DNA of 64,000 nt, from the NCBI GenBank assembly GCA_902622795.1, contig CACNRD010000001.1, positions 1 through 64,000 on the forward strand, written 5' to 3'. How positions within the stretch are numbered: the first letter of the stretch is position 1; the number at the start of each line of letters is the position of its first letter. The position numbers and the translations under genes are program-made. Under the pieces are notes generated by a model that was not told the origin of the DNA, made no database searches, and saw nothing but the letters and a program-made list of their open reading frames with translations. The stretch is from an uncultured Pelagibacteraceae bacterium (GTDB taxonomy: Bacteria; Pseudomonadota; Alphaproteobacteria; Pelagibacterales; Pelagibacteraceae). Below, piece by piece: positions 15,665-24,571 of this stretch.

Positions 15665-17523
15665 TGGCAAAGCATAAAACACACTACGAAGATTGTGATA
15701 TTTTAGTTGTCGGCGGTGGAATGGCGGGTACAGGTGCTACTTTTGAAGCGAGACACTGGGGCAGGGACATGAAAATTGTTTGTGTCGAAAAAGCTAACAT
15801 AGATAGAAGTGGTGCTGTTGCTCAAGGTCTTTATGCAATCAATTGTTATATGGGAATGCAATGGGGTGAAAATCAACCTGAAGATCATGTTCGATATGCA
15901 AGAAATGATTTAATGGGAATGGTAAGAGAAGATTTAGGTTACGACATGGCTCGTCACGTGGATTCTACTGTTCATATGTTCGATGAATGGGGTCTTCCAA
16001 TGATGAAGAACGAGGAAACTGGGAGATATTTAAGAGAAGGAAAATGGCAGATCATGATACATGGTGAAAGTTATAAACCAATTGTTGCAGAGGCAGCAAA
16101 AAAATCTGCAGATAAAATTTATAATAGAATTATGATTACTCATCTTTTGATGGATGAGGCTGAAGAAAATAGAGTTGGTGGTGCTGTTGGATTTAATATG
16201 AGAACTGGAGATTTTCATGTTTTTAGAGCTAAAGCTGTAATTGTTTCAGCGGGTGGTGCTTCACATATATTCAAACCTAGAGCAGTCGGCGAGGGAATGG
16301 GTAGAACATGGTATGCTCCTTGGAGTAACGGTTCAGCTTATGCATTACCAATTGCTGCTGGAGCTAAAATGACTCAGATGGAAAACAGAATTGTGCTATG
16401 TAGATTTAAAGATGGTTATGGTCCGGTTGGTGCATACTTCTTGCACTTAAAAACTTATACACAAAATGCTAATGGCGAAAACTATGAGAAGAAATGGTAC
16501 GATCAAACTAAAGAATTAGTAGGTGAATACATTGATCATCATCCCACTCCAACTTGTTTAAGAAATCATGCATTTATTCAAGAAACTATGGCAGGTGGTG
16601 GACCAATTCAAATGGTTACAACTGAGGCTTTTCAAGATCCACATTTAGAAACTGTAGGTTGGGAAAATTTCTTAGGGATGACAGTTGGTCAGGCTGTAGT
16701 TTGGGCATCTCAAAACATTGATCCAAAATATACAAATCCTGAATTAACAACCTCAGAACCATATGTTATGGGTTCACATGCTACTTGTTCAGGAGCTTGG
16801 GTAAGTGGACCTGAAGATTTATCTCCTCCAGAATATTTCTGGGGATATAATAGAATGCTAACAATTGACGGTCTATTTGGTGCTGGAGACACTGTGGGTG
16901 GAAGTGCACACAAATTTTCTTCTGGATCATTTACAGAAGGTAGATTGGCCGCAAAAGCTGCTGTTAAATATATTGAGGATAAAAAAGCTGAAGGTTTAAA
17001 GGTTTCAGATAAACAATGTGAAGATTTTAAAGATAAGGTTTATAAACCCCTTGAAACTTACAAAGTTGCTCAAAATGAAATAACTGGTGGAACAGTATCC
17101 CCGAGTTATATTTCTCCAATTCAAGGACTTCAACGTTTACAAAGGATTATGGATGAATATGTTGGTGGAATTGCGACTAACTACATGACTAACGCTAATA
17201 TGTTAAAAAGAGGTTTGGAACTTTTGACTTGGCTGGAGGAAGACCTAGAAAATGTTGGAGCTGAGGATTATCATCAACTTATGAGAGCTTGGGAGCTTAA
17301 ACACAGAGCTCTTACATCTCAGTGTGTAACAGAACATACAATGTTTAGAGAAGAAACTAGATGGCCAGGTTATTACTATAGAGGAGATCATATGAAACTT
17401 GATGATGAAAACTGGCACTGTTTAACAGTTTCTAGAAGAGATCCTAAGACAGGTAAATTTAGTCTTGAGAAAGTTCCTGTTTACCATATCGTGGATGAGA
17501 ACGAGAAGAAAAAAGCCTCTTAA
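15664..17523 (+). CDS. aprA: Adenylylsulfate reductase alpha subunit AprA
   Basis: FAD-containing catalytic subunit interconverting APS and sulfite plus AMP. The 619-aa length is normal. The dinucleotide-binding motif is ILVVGGGMAGTGATFEARHW. The region MTQMENRIVLCRFKDGYGP and the motif VMGSHATCSGAWVSGPEDL carry the arginine and histidine that contact APS in characterised AprA. The FAD C-terminal motif is GLFGAGDTVGGSAHKFSSGS. A dissimilatory sulfate-reducing role is unlikely, since no dsrAB is visible in this window and the lineage is aerobic. Confidence 0.96.
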   Translation: MAKHKTHYEDCDILVVGGGMAGTGATFEARHWGRDMKIVCVEKANIDRSGAVAQGLYAINCYMGMQWGENQPEDHVRYARNDLMGMVREDLGYDMARHVDSTVHMFDEWGLPMMKNEETGRYLREGKWQIMIHGESYKPIVAEAAKKSADKIYNRIMITHLLMDEAEENRVGGAVGFNMRTGDFHVFRAKAVIVSAGGASHIFKPRAVGEGMGRTWYAPWSNGSAYALPIAAGAKMTQMENRIVLCRFKDGYGPVGAYFLHLKTYTQNANGENYEKKWYDQTKELVGEYIDHHPTPTCLRNHAFIQETMAGGGPIQMVTTEAFQDPHLETVGWENFLGMTVGQAVVWASQNIDPKYTNPELTTSEPYVMGSHATCSGAWVSGPEDLSPPEYFWGYNRMLTIDGLFGAGDTVGGSAHKFSSGSFTEGRLAAKAAVKYIEDKKAEGLKVSDKQCEDFKDKVYKPLETYKVAQNEITGGTVSPSYISPIQGLQRLQRIMDEYVGGIATNYMTNANMLKRGLELLTWLEEDLENVGAEDYHQLMRAWELKHRALTSQCVTEHTMFREETRWPGYYYRGDHMKLDDENWHCLTVSRRDPKTGKFSLEKVPVYHIVDENEKKKAS

Positions 17524-17543
17524 AATTTAAATTACAAATAAAT

Positions 17544-17894
17544 ATGGATATTTTATCTAAAACTGATGATGAAATATATGAATTAGCCAAACCAATTTGG
17601 GATAATTTAGTAAAATCATCTAATCTTAAAGATTATGGAGGATTTACAAGGGATTTCTCTACTCAGATGCTTTTTGGAGCAAATGAAGTTGAATTAGGTA
17701 AACAGTGGGCAAACAATAAATTAATTGTAAATTTAAAGGAAACTTTTGAACCTTTTGGATGCTTAAGACGAGGGGATCACGTAACAGTTTTGATAAAACA
17801 AACGAACAAGGAGCTACCTGGTGAGTTCTTAGGTAGATTAGTTCTAGGTGTGGAAGATAATCTTGTCAAAGTTTATGGGGCAACAATTTATTAA
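17544..17894 (+). CDS. Conserved unknown protein linked to aprBA
   Basis: A 116-aa soluble protein 20 bp after aprA and probably in the same transcript. I do not recognise the family. It starts MDILSKTDDEIYELAKPIWDN, has no membrane helix or signal, and carries a single Cys in FEPFGCLRRGDHVTV. The mixed alpha-beta composition and acidic N-terminus suggest a small binding or accessory protein. The position suggests assembly or regulation of APS reductase, but this is inference. Confidence 0.7.
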   Translation: MDILSKTDDEIYELAKPIWDNLVKSSNLKDYGGFTRDFSTQMLFGANEVELGKQWANNKLIVNLKETFEPFGCLRRGDHVTVLIKQTNKELPGEFLGRLVLGVEDNLVKVYGATIY

Positions 17895-17923
17895 AAAAAA
17901 ATTGACATAAATTAAATAATTAT

Positions 17924-17951
17924 TTGACAAATTTTTTAGTGGGTGTAATGA
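17924..17951 (+). promoter_or_regulatory. Possible promoter upstream of the 44-aa peptide / tauE
   Basis: TTGACA (17924-17929) with TAATGA (17946-17951) at a 16-bp spacer, in the gap after the apr operon. A second TTGACA lies at 17902-17907. If used, transcription would start only a few bases before the 17960 ATG, giving a near-leaderless message. Weak support. Confidence 0.3.
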
Positions 17952-17959
17952 CGAGATAA

Positions 17960-18094
17960 ATGCACCTTTCAGAAATAAAAATTTTTAATAAACTTCCCAG
18001 ATTAAAATCATCATATATTAAAGTAGGTATTTTAATGAGTTTACTTGCATACTGGGGTGTAATTTTAGTTGGAACTTTTGTTACTTTTAACTAA
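17960..18094 (+). CDS. 44-aa membrane peptide upstream of TauE/SafE (not in ORF track)
   Basis: The frame encodes MHLSEIKIFNKLPRLKSSYI followed by one hydrophobic helix (about residues 21-42: KVGILMSLLAYWGVILVGTF) and a stop. The basic N-terminus followed by the helix suggests a single-pass inner-membrane protein. It lies 31 bp before the sulfite exporter gene and may be its small accessory subunit. No family is recognised. Confidence 0.6.
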   Translation: MHLSEIKIFNKLPRLKSSYIKVGILMSLLAYWGVILVGTFVTFN

Positions 18095-18125
18095 GTTATT
18101 TTTAACCCGTATTTTTTAAGTTTAT

Positions 18126-19205
18126 ATGGAAGTCTTTTTACCAATCGCACAAGTATTTGTTAATCCTATAGAAATACTATTATTAAGTGCAATAGTTGGA
18201 GTTTTATCAGGATTATTTGGAGTTGGAGGTGGGTTTTTAATGACACCTTTTTTAATTTTTTTAGGTATTCCCCCTGCTTATGCAGTTGCAAATGAAGCAA
18301 ATAATATTTTAGCCACCTCAGTATCTGGATCAACTACATACTATTTAAAAAATATTTTGGATTATAAAATGGGTTTTATGATAGTTATTGGTGGAGCTAT
18401 CGGCACCACGTTAGGAATTTATACATTCACATATTTTAAAGGTATTGGAAAAATAGATACGGTAATTTCACTAGCTTATATGTATATACTTGCAATCATT
18501 GGAACTCTGATGCTAGTGGAAAGTTTGAGAGAAATTGATCAAGCAAAGAGACATGTTTTAGCAAAAAAAAAAGCTCACGTCCATTACTGGATACATGGCC
18601 TTCCTCTAAGAATGAGATTTCCAAAATCAAAGTTATATGAAAGTATCTTCACCCCAATTATAATTGGTCTGATTGTCGGATTTATTGCAGCAATTATGGG
18701 AATTGGTGGAGCTTTTATTTTAGTTCCAGCAATGATTTATATAATAAAGATGCCAACAAAATTAGTTCCTGGAACTTCTTTATTTGTGACTATTTTTGTA
18801 AGTGTAATAGTAACTTTCTTACATTCGTTCAACTATGGTTCAATAGATTTGTTGTTAGTTCTTATGTTGGTTATTGGTTCAATAGTGGGTGTGCAGCTTG
18901 GACAAAAACTTGGTGAAAGAATTGATAGTTCAGGACTCAGAGCTTTGCTTGCAGTTCTTCTTTTAATTGTAGGTATAGCTATTGCATACGATACTTTTTT
19001 TGCAGACGAAGTTATAAATGGAACTACAATATCAGTAAAATCAGATTTAAATTTTTTCTCTAGATTTATTATAGACTTTTCAAAAGAGATGCCTTTCTTT
19101 TATGGTCTATTCTCAATTATGTTTGCTATCATTTTAGGAGTAGCTGCAGCTTTTTTAAGACGATTTATTTCAAATCTAAAAGGTAAAATTTTTATTAAAT
19201 CTTAA
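18126..19205 (+). CDS. tauE: TauE/SafE (TSUP) family sulfite/anion exporter
   Basis: Membrane carrier of the TSUP family, 359 aa with about eight helices. The paired family repeats are SAIVGVLSGLFGVGGGFLMT near residue 22 and GLIVGFIAAIMGIGGAFILV near residue 180, each with the glycine-rich signature. A hydrophilic loop around residues 120-165 separates the halves. Some family members export sulfite or sulfoacetate, and the apr/suy/xsc neighbours make sulfite the likely substrate. The stop is shared with convergent yeiH through TTAA. Confidence 0.88.
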   Translation: MEVFLPIAQVFVNPIEILLLSAIVGVLSGLFGVGGGFLMTPFLIFLGIPPAYAVANEANNILATSVSGSTTYYLKNILDYKMGFMIVIGGAIGTTLGIYTFTYFKGIGKIDTVISLAYMYILAIIGTLMLVESLREIDQAKRHVLAKKKAHVHYWIHGLPLRMRFPKSKLYESIFTPIIIGLIVGFIAAIMGIGGAFILVPAMIYIIKMPTKLVPGTSLFVTIFVSVIVTFLHSFNYGSIDLLLVLMLVIGSIVGVQLGQKLGERIDSSGLRALLAVLLLIVGIAIAYDTFFADEVINGTTISVKSDLNFFSRFIIDFSKEMPFFYGLFSIMFAIILGVAAAFLRRFISNLKGKIFIKS

Positions 19206-20302
19206 AATAAAAATTGTTTAATAGTTTCAATATATATTAAGCTTATAATTCCAACAGTTACTGCAGCAATTAAACCTACAATAAATGGTTTATAACCCAT
19301 TGACCTAAGCTCACCTAGATTAATTGAAATTCCTACAGCTGCCATAGCCATCGTTAAAAATACTGTCGTTAGAATTTTTAGATATTCTATAAATTTTAAC
19401 CAATTATAAAAATTATTATTTTCAGTTGAAAAAAATTGATCACCTAAGTTTCTAACAATTATCATGCCAATAAATCCAATCACAAAATAAGGAAAAATAC
19501 TAAATATAGAGTATTTTTTATCTTTAACCTCACCTCTGTTGTATAAATAGGCAAATAAAGGAATAAGTATTACTAAAAAAGTATTCCTAATAAGCTTTGT
19601 TACTGTTGCAACATCTAATGTTTCTGGATTGTTAAACTGCTGATCATAAATTAATCCAGCAGCAGCTACTTGTGAAGTTTCATGTATTGAAGTACCAAGA
19701 AATAAACCAGCCTCAAGGGCGTTGTCATTAAAATACCATTCTGCAAAATATGGATAAATCAGCATCGCAATTACTCCAAATAACGTAATATTAGCAATAG
19801 CATAAGCAATCTCAGTTTTTTTGGCATTTATCACAGGAGCAGTAGCAACTATTGCTGTTGCTCCGCAAACACTCGTACCAATTGCTATGAGATAAGACAT
19901 TTTTGAAGATATAGGAACTTTTTTTATAAGTAGTTTTATTAAAACTAAAACTCCTAATATACAAAATATTACTAATGGTATTGCAATTGATCCAAATTTA
20001 ATCAAATCAGAAAAACTTAATCTTATTCCTAAAAAAATTATTCCTAATTTCAAAATATATTGCTGGGTAAAATCTAAACCTATCATCATGCTAGGTCTGG
20101 GAGTAAATGCATTACCCATTATAATTCCGAGCAATATGGCTATTAGAACTGTTGAAATTGGGCTTTTAGCTGTTCCAAAAATTTCTACAGCTAAGACGTT
20201 GTTAATACCTTGAGAAAATAAACAAAATACTAATGCTAAACCAACTCCTGGTATAATTGACTTTAGATATTGATAGTTAACAGGCACAAAAAATTTATGC
20301 AC
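19202..20302 (-). CDS. yeiH: YeiH/UPF0324 family membrane protein, putative sulfate/sulfite exporter
   Basis: A 366-aa protein with about ten membrane segments. Family-typical motifs are [40 protein letters not shown]-like sequence near residue 145, and [14 protein letters not shown] near residue 205. Members of this family recur in sulfonate-degrading clusters and are proposed to export sulfite or sulfate, but direct evidence is limited. It overlaps suyB by 8 bases, forming the suyA-suyB-yeiH operon, which supports the exporter idea. Confidence 0.87.
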   Translation of the reverse strand: MHKFFVPVNYQYLKSIIPGVGLALVFCLFSQGINNVLAVEIFGTAKSPISTVLIAILLGIIMGNAFTPRPSMMIGLDFTQQYILKLGIIFLGIRLSFSDLIKFGSIAIPLVIFCILGVLVLIKLLIKKVPISSKMSYLIAIGTSVCGATAIVATAPVINAKKTEIAYAIANITLFGVIAMLIYPYFAEWYFNDNALEAGLFLGTSIHETSQVAAAGLIYDQQFNNPETLDVATVTKLIRNTFLVILIPLFAYLYNRGEVKDKKYSIFSIFPYFVIGFIGMIIVRNLGDQFFSTENNNFYNWLKFIEYLKILTTVFLTMAMAAVGISINLGELRSMGYKPFIVGLIAAVTVGIISLIYIETIKQFLF

Positions 20303-21461
20303 TTCTGTAGAGCTTGGTCATCACAAATTCTTTGTGACCTAAAGCCTCTGCACAAGTCAATCTTCCGTTAGCTACCCTTAAAGTTGTTTTGATTAATTCA
20401 TCTCCAGCTTGAGACATATTCATTTCACGTGTTAAAATTTTTGAAACATCACAATCAATATGTTCACCCATTCCTTTTACTGTCAAAGGATTTGCAGTTA
20501 ATTTAACAACTGGTTCAATTGGATTTCCAACAATATTACCTTGGCCTGTGGGGAATAAATGGATATTAAAACCTGCTGCTGCTTGAAGTGTTACACATTC
20601 AGCCGCAGCTGAAGAAGTATCCATAAAATACAAACCTTTTCCTTTAGTAGGTTCTTCCGCAGGTTCAAGAACATCAATAAATTTACAGTTTCCAATCTTT
20701 TGAAAATTTCCAAATGCTTTTTCTTCAATTGTTGTAAGTCCACCAGCTATATTTCCTGCAGTAGGTTGACTTTCAGAAAGATCATCTGTTGCTTCTTTTA
20801 AAATAAAATCATTATAATTATTCCAAGTATTCATAAATTTCTCTGAAGCTTCTTTTGTAGCACCTCTTGTAGCACAAACTTTTTCAGCTCCTGTAAGCTC
20901 TGACGTTTCACCAAAACACAAATGAACACCTAATGGCTCTAATTTATCCATCAAATTTCCAACTGTTGGATTTGCTGCTAAACCTGATGTAGTGTCAGAC
21001 TCTCCACACTTAACTGATATCCATAAATCACTTAAAGGACATTCTTCTCTTTGTTTTTCAGAGGCCCACATCACAAATTCTTGTGCTTTTTTTGAGGCTT
21101 TCATCGTTGTACCGATGTCTCCAGTTCTTTCGATATGAAATCCTTCAACTGGTTTCCCAGTTTTTGCAATTCCATCTACAATTTTTTTAGTCCATTTAGG
21201 TTCAATTCCAATTACAATCACCGCTGCAACATTTGGGTTACAACCAGTACCAATCATTGTTCTAAAATGAAGTTCTAAATCAGCTCCAAATTGAAGTCTT
21301 CCATAAGAATGTGGGAGTGCAATTGTCCCTTTAATATTGTTTGCTACAGCTTCAGCACATGCATTTGAAATGTCATCAACAGGAAGGATAATAACATGAT
21401 TCCTTGTACCTGCTCTGCCGTTTTCTCTTTTATAACCTAAAAAACTTTTTGGTATTTCCAT
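20295..21461 (-). CDS. suyB: (R)-sulfolactate sulfo-lyase large subunit SuyB (UxaA family)
   Basis: Large subunit of the enzyme splitting sulfolactate to pyruvate and sulfite. At 388 aa it matches SuyB and the C-terminal part of altronate/galactarate dehydratases. Landmarks are [36 protein letters not shown] and [19 protein letters not shown]. The conserved Cys residues would bind a metal or cluster. Altronate dehydratase is the alternative, but the separate small subunit, xsc next door and the exporter downstream favour the sulfonate role. Confidence 0.82.
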   Translation of the reverse strand: MEIPKSFLGYKRENGRAGTRNHVIILPVDDISNACAEAVANNIKGTIALPHSYGRLQFGADLELHFRTMIGTGCNPNVAAVIVIGIEPKWTKKIVDGIAKTGKPVEGFHIERTGDIGTTMKASKKAQEFVMWASEKQREECPLSDLWISVKCGESDTTSGLAANPTVGNLMDKLEPLGVHLCFGETSELTGAEKVCATRGATKEASEKFMNTWNNYNDFILKEATDDLSESQPTAGNIAGGLTTIEEKAFGNFQKIGNCKFIDVLEPAEEPTKGKGLYFMDTSSAAAECVTLQAAAGFNIHLFPTGQGNIVGNPIEPVVKLTANPLTVKGMGEHIDCDVSKILTREMNMSQAGDELIKTTLRVANGRLTCAEALGHKEFVMTKLYRSA

Positions 21462-21465
21462 TAGA

Positions 21466-21750
21466 TTACCACTTTTTTGTTTTTACATTGTGAACATGAA
21501 CATGCTCACCTTTTTTTGTTGATTTCACAACTTTACCAATATCATGGCCATATTTTAAAATTGTATCACCCTTATTAAGATCAGTCATAGCAATTTTATG
21601 ACCTAAGGGTATTTCATCTAATGATTGTATATTTACTGTGCTATCATCCTCCATTATCCAGCAAGAACAATCTTGCTTTGGAGTGATTTTTTCTATTACT
21701 ACTACGCCCACATTGTCTTTCTTGTCGTGAATAATAATATCTGTGGCCAT
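21466..21750 (-). CDS. suyA: (R)-sulfolactate sulfo-lyase small subunit SuyA (SAF domain)
   Basis: A 94-aa SAF-domain subunit. The segment [22 protein letters not shown], then [20 protein letters not shown], is the family pattern, with the conserved IPLGHKIA region. It precedes suyB by four bases, and the two chains correspond to the split halves of the UxaA family. The start lies 113 bp from the divergent xsc start, so the regulatory region is shared. Confidence 0.83.
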   Translation of the reverse strand: MATDIIIHDKKDNVGVVVIEKITPKQDCSCWIMEDDSTVNIQSLDEIPLGHKIAMTDLNKGDTILKYGHDIGKVVKSTKKGEHVHVHNVKTKKW

Positions 21751-21863
21751 ATATAGTGTCGATTTGTTTGTTTGAATTTTCTGAAATCTTATATATTAAT
21801 CGCTAAAATTAACAAATGAATTTTAATAGCATAAAATTTACACATTAGAGAGGTTCTTGTTTT

Positions 21864-23648
21864 ATGACAAAAATGACAACAGAAGAAGCTTTTGTAAAAG
21901 TTTTACAAATGCATGGAATTGAACACGCCTTTGGAATTATTGGTTCAGCCTTTATGCCAATTTCAGATATTTTTCCAGATGCTGGCATCACATTCTGGGA
22001 TGTTGCTCATGAAACGAATGGTGGATTAATTGCAGATGGTTACACAAGAGCTACAGGAAAAATGTCAATGGTTATTGCTCAGAATGGTCCTGGAATTACA
22101 GGATTGGTAACACCAATTAAAACAGCTTATTGGAATCATACTCCACTTTTACTAGTTACACCTCAAGCTGCTAACAAAACTATGGGTCAAGGTGGCTTTC
22201 AAGAAGTCGAACAAATGAATTTATTTAAAGATATGGTTTGTTATCAAGAGGAAGTTAGAGACCCATCTAGAATGGCAGAAGTATTAAATAGAGTTATAGA
22301 AAAAGCTATAAGAGGATCAGCTCCAGCACAAATCAATGTACCAAGAGATTATTGGACACAAGTTATTGATATTGATCTTCCACCAATTGTTAGATTAGAA
22401 AGACAAGCTGGTGGTGTTGATGCAATTAAAAAAGCTGCAGACTTATTATCTAATGCAAAATTTCCAGTTATTTTATCTGGAGCAGGTGTTGTTATTGGAG
22501 GTGCTATTGAAGATTGTAAAAAACTTGCAGAAAAACTAGACGCTCCAGTTTGTTCTGGTTATCAACATAATGATAGTTTTCCAGGAAGTCATCCTCTAGC
22601 GGCAGGACCTTTAGGTTACAATGGTTCAAAAGCTGGGATGGAATTAATTAAACAAGCAGATGTTGTTTTAGCATTAGGAACAAGATTAAATCCGTTTTCA
22701 ACTTTACCAGGTTATGGAATGGATTATTGGCCAAAAGATGCAAGTATTATTCAAGTAGATATGAACTCTGATCGTATTGGCTTAACTAAAAAAGTCTCAG
22801 TAGGAATTTGTGGTGATGCTAAACTAGTTGCTCAACAATTGCTTGCTCAACTTTCTCCAACAGCGGGCGACAAAGATAGACAAAAAAGAAAGGATATAAT
22901 TCATCAAACTAAATCTGCATGGTTACAAAAATTATCTAGTCTTGATCATGAAGATGATGACGATGGAACAGTTTGGAATAAAGAGGCAAGAGAAAGAGAC
23001 TCTGACAGAATGTCTCCAAGACAAGCTTGGAGAGCAATTCAAGCTGGTATGCCTGAGGATGTAATTATTTCAAGTGATATTGGAAATAATTGTGCAATTG
23101 GAAACGCTTATCCAACATTTGAAAAAGGAAGAAAGTATCTAGCTCCAGGATTATTTGGTCCTTGTGGATACGGTTTTCCTTCGATTTTGGGTGCAAAAAT
23201 TGGCTGTCCAGATACACCCGTAATTGGTTTTGCAGGTGACGGAGCCTTTGGTATTAGCATGAATGAAATGAGTTCATGCGCAAGAGAAGAATGGCCTTCA
23301 ATAACAATGGTAATATTTAGAAATTATCAATGGGGAGCAGAAAAAAGAAATTCTATCTTATGGTTTGATGATAATTTTGTTGGAACTGAACTTGATCCAG
23401 AACTTAGCTATGCAAAAGTAGCTGATGCTTGCGGTTTAAAAGGAGTAACAGTTAAAACAATGGAAGAAACTACCAATGCTATCAAGCAATCTTGCGATGA
23501 TCAAAAGAAGGGAATCACAACATTTATTGAAGTAATTTTAAATCAAGAGCTTGGCGAACCATTTAGACGAGATGCGATGAAAAAACCAGTTAGGGTTGCT
23601 GGTATTAAAAAAGAAGATATGAAGAAACAGCCTTCTTTAAGTTCTTAA
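21864..23648 (+). CDS. xsc: Sulfoacetaldehyde acetyltransferase Xsc
   Basis: ThDP-dependent enzyme that turns sulfoacetaldehyde and phosphate into acetyl phosphate and sulfite, the common end step of taurine, isethionate and sulfoacetate breakdown. The 594-aa length is typical. The N-terminal MTTEEAFVKVLQMHGIEHAF and GIIGSAFMPISDIFPDAGIT are characteristic of Xsc rather than acetolactate synthase. The ThDP motif is GDGAFGISMNEMSSC. GAGAGG is the likely ribosome binding site. Pta and the upstream transaminase or dehydrogenase are not in the window. Confidence 0.95.
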   Translation: MTKMTTEEAFVKVLQMHGIEHAFGIIGSAFMPISDIFPDAGITFWDVAHETNGGLIADGYTRATGKMSMVIAQNGPGITGLVTPIKTAYWNHTPLLLVTPQAANKTMGQGGFQEVEQMNLFKDMVCYQEEVRDPSRMAEVLNRVIEKAIRGSAPAQINVPRDYWTQVIDIDLPPIVRLERQAGGVDAIKKAADLLSNAKFPVILSGAGVVIGGAIEDCKKLAEKLDAPVCSGYQHNDSFPGSHPLAAGPLGYNGSKAGMELIKQADVVLALGTRLNPFSTLPGYGMDYWPKDASIIQVDMNSDRIGLTKKVSVGICGDAKLVAQQLLAQLSPTAGDKDRQKRKDIIHQTKSAWLQKLSSLDHEDDDDGTVWNKEARERDSDRMSPRQAWRAIQAGMPEDVIISSDIGNNCAIGNAYPTFEKGRKYLAPGLFGPCGYGFPSILGAKIGCPDTPVIGFAGDGAFGISMNEMSSCAREEWPSITMVIFRNYQWGAEKRNSILWFDDNFVGTELDPELSYAKVADACGLKGVTVKTMEETTNAIKQSCDDQKKGITTFIEVILNQELGEPFRRDAMKKPVRVAGIKKEDMKKQPSLSS

Positions 23649-23767
23649 TGAAGATCCATATCTGTCCAGTCTTTATTATTGTATCTATCTAGTTCTTTTT
23701 TGGTAATTGGACGGAATAAAACCCAAACTATAACAATAACTAAAGCTATAAGTATTAATGTTTGCAT
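23645..23767 (-). CDS. 40-aa membrane peptide (not in ORF track)
   Basis: MQTLILIALVIVIVWVLFRP followed by a charged tail (ITKKELDRYNNKDWTDMDLH): one N-terminal helix and a short cytoplasmic end. It lies three bases after the M23 peptidase gene, in the same direction, and its stop is half of a TTAA shared with xsc. Family unknown. Length and position suggest a true small gene at the operon end. Confidence 0.55.
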   Translation of the reverse strand: MQTLILIALVIVIVWVLFRPITKKELDRYNNKDWTDMDLH

Positions 23768-23770
23768 GAC

Positions 23771-24571
23771 TTAATTTATTACAGACATTGGATCTAGTCT
23801 AGTTTGAAACCAATTAACTCTAAAATCTAGATGTGGGCCAGTTGATCTTCCAGTTGAACCAACTGTTCCAATTATATCTCCTTGATTAATACTATCACCT
23901 ACTGAGACTAAAACATTTTCAAGGTGTGAGTATATTGTAGAAATTCCATGGCCGTGATCCATTATTACGGTTCCTCCAGTATAGTATAAATCATCTTCTG
24001 CCATAGTTACAGTTCCAGATCCAGAGGATTTAATCATCGTTCCTTGTTTAGCAGCAATATCAATTCCATAGTGTGGCCATCGTGGTTTACCATTTAAAAT
24101 CCGTTGACTGCCATAAACACCGCTTATAATTCCTTCAACTGGCATTATAAATTTTTCTTTAAAAAATTGCAGATTTGAATTTATTGCTCTTGCTTCACCT
24201 ATTGCATTATTTTCTTTTTTAATTCTTTTGTATACAGATTCAGGAGGAGTAACCTTACTTTCTTCGAGACCATCAATTCTTTGAATGTTATATTTTCTCT
24301 TAAGAACTTTTTTAGTAAATGTTGTTTTTTTTCCATTAAGAATTTTTGTAAAAGTAAGATCATATTTTTGGTCTCTATCAATTCCAAAAACAAAGTCTCC
24401 ATCCTTTGAGACTTTTACCTCTTTTTTCCCAACTAAAATTTTAGCATTAGGGTCAGTTAGACCAAGTATGAAATGGCCTTGTAAAAATTTTCCTTGAAAT
24501 TCAATTGCATATACAGGAGATGTTAAAAATAATAAAACTAGAAAAATTCTGGAAATTATTGAGCTGTCCAT
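23771..24571 (-). CDS. M23-family (LytM-like) cell-wall peptidase
   Basis: Secreted murein peptidase-type protein, 266 aa from the ATG at 24571 (MDSSIISRIFLVLLFLTSPV), which gives a clean signal peptide; the ORF-track start 21 codons earlier lies inside the SDR gene. The catalytic domain is C-terminal. HYGIDIAAKQGT carries the HxxxD zinc residues and YSHLENVLVSVGDSINQGD follows. The usual HxH is HLDF (GPHLDFRVNW), so one ligand is changed to Asp. It may be a degenerate or altered enzyme acting as an amidase activator. Confidence 0.85.
   Translation of the reverse strand: MDSSIISRIFLVLLFLTSPVYAIEFQGKFLQGHFILGLTDPNAKILVGKKEVKVSKDGDFVFGIDRDQKYDLTFTKILNGKKTTFTKKVLKRKYNIQRIDGLEESKVTPPESVYKRIKKENNAIGEARAINSNLQFFKEKFIMPVEGIISGVYGSQRILNGKPRWPHYGIDIAAKQGTMIKSSGSGTVTMAEDDLYYTGGTVIMDHGHGISTIYSHLENVLVSVGDSINQGDIIGTVGSTGRSTGPHLDFRVNWFQTRLDPMSVIN

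Noticed and set aside
14368-17523. Dissimilatory sulfate reduction
   Set aside because: No dsrAB or other reductive genes in view, and the lineage is aerobic; a sulfite-oxidising direction fits better.
17902-17907. First TTGACA as an independent promoter
   Set aside because: No -10 lies at 16-18 bp; the nearby AT-rich run matches by chance in this composition.
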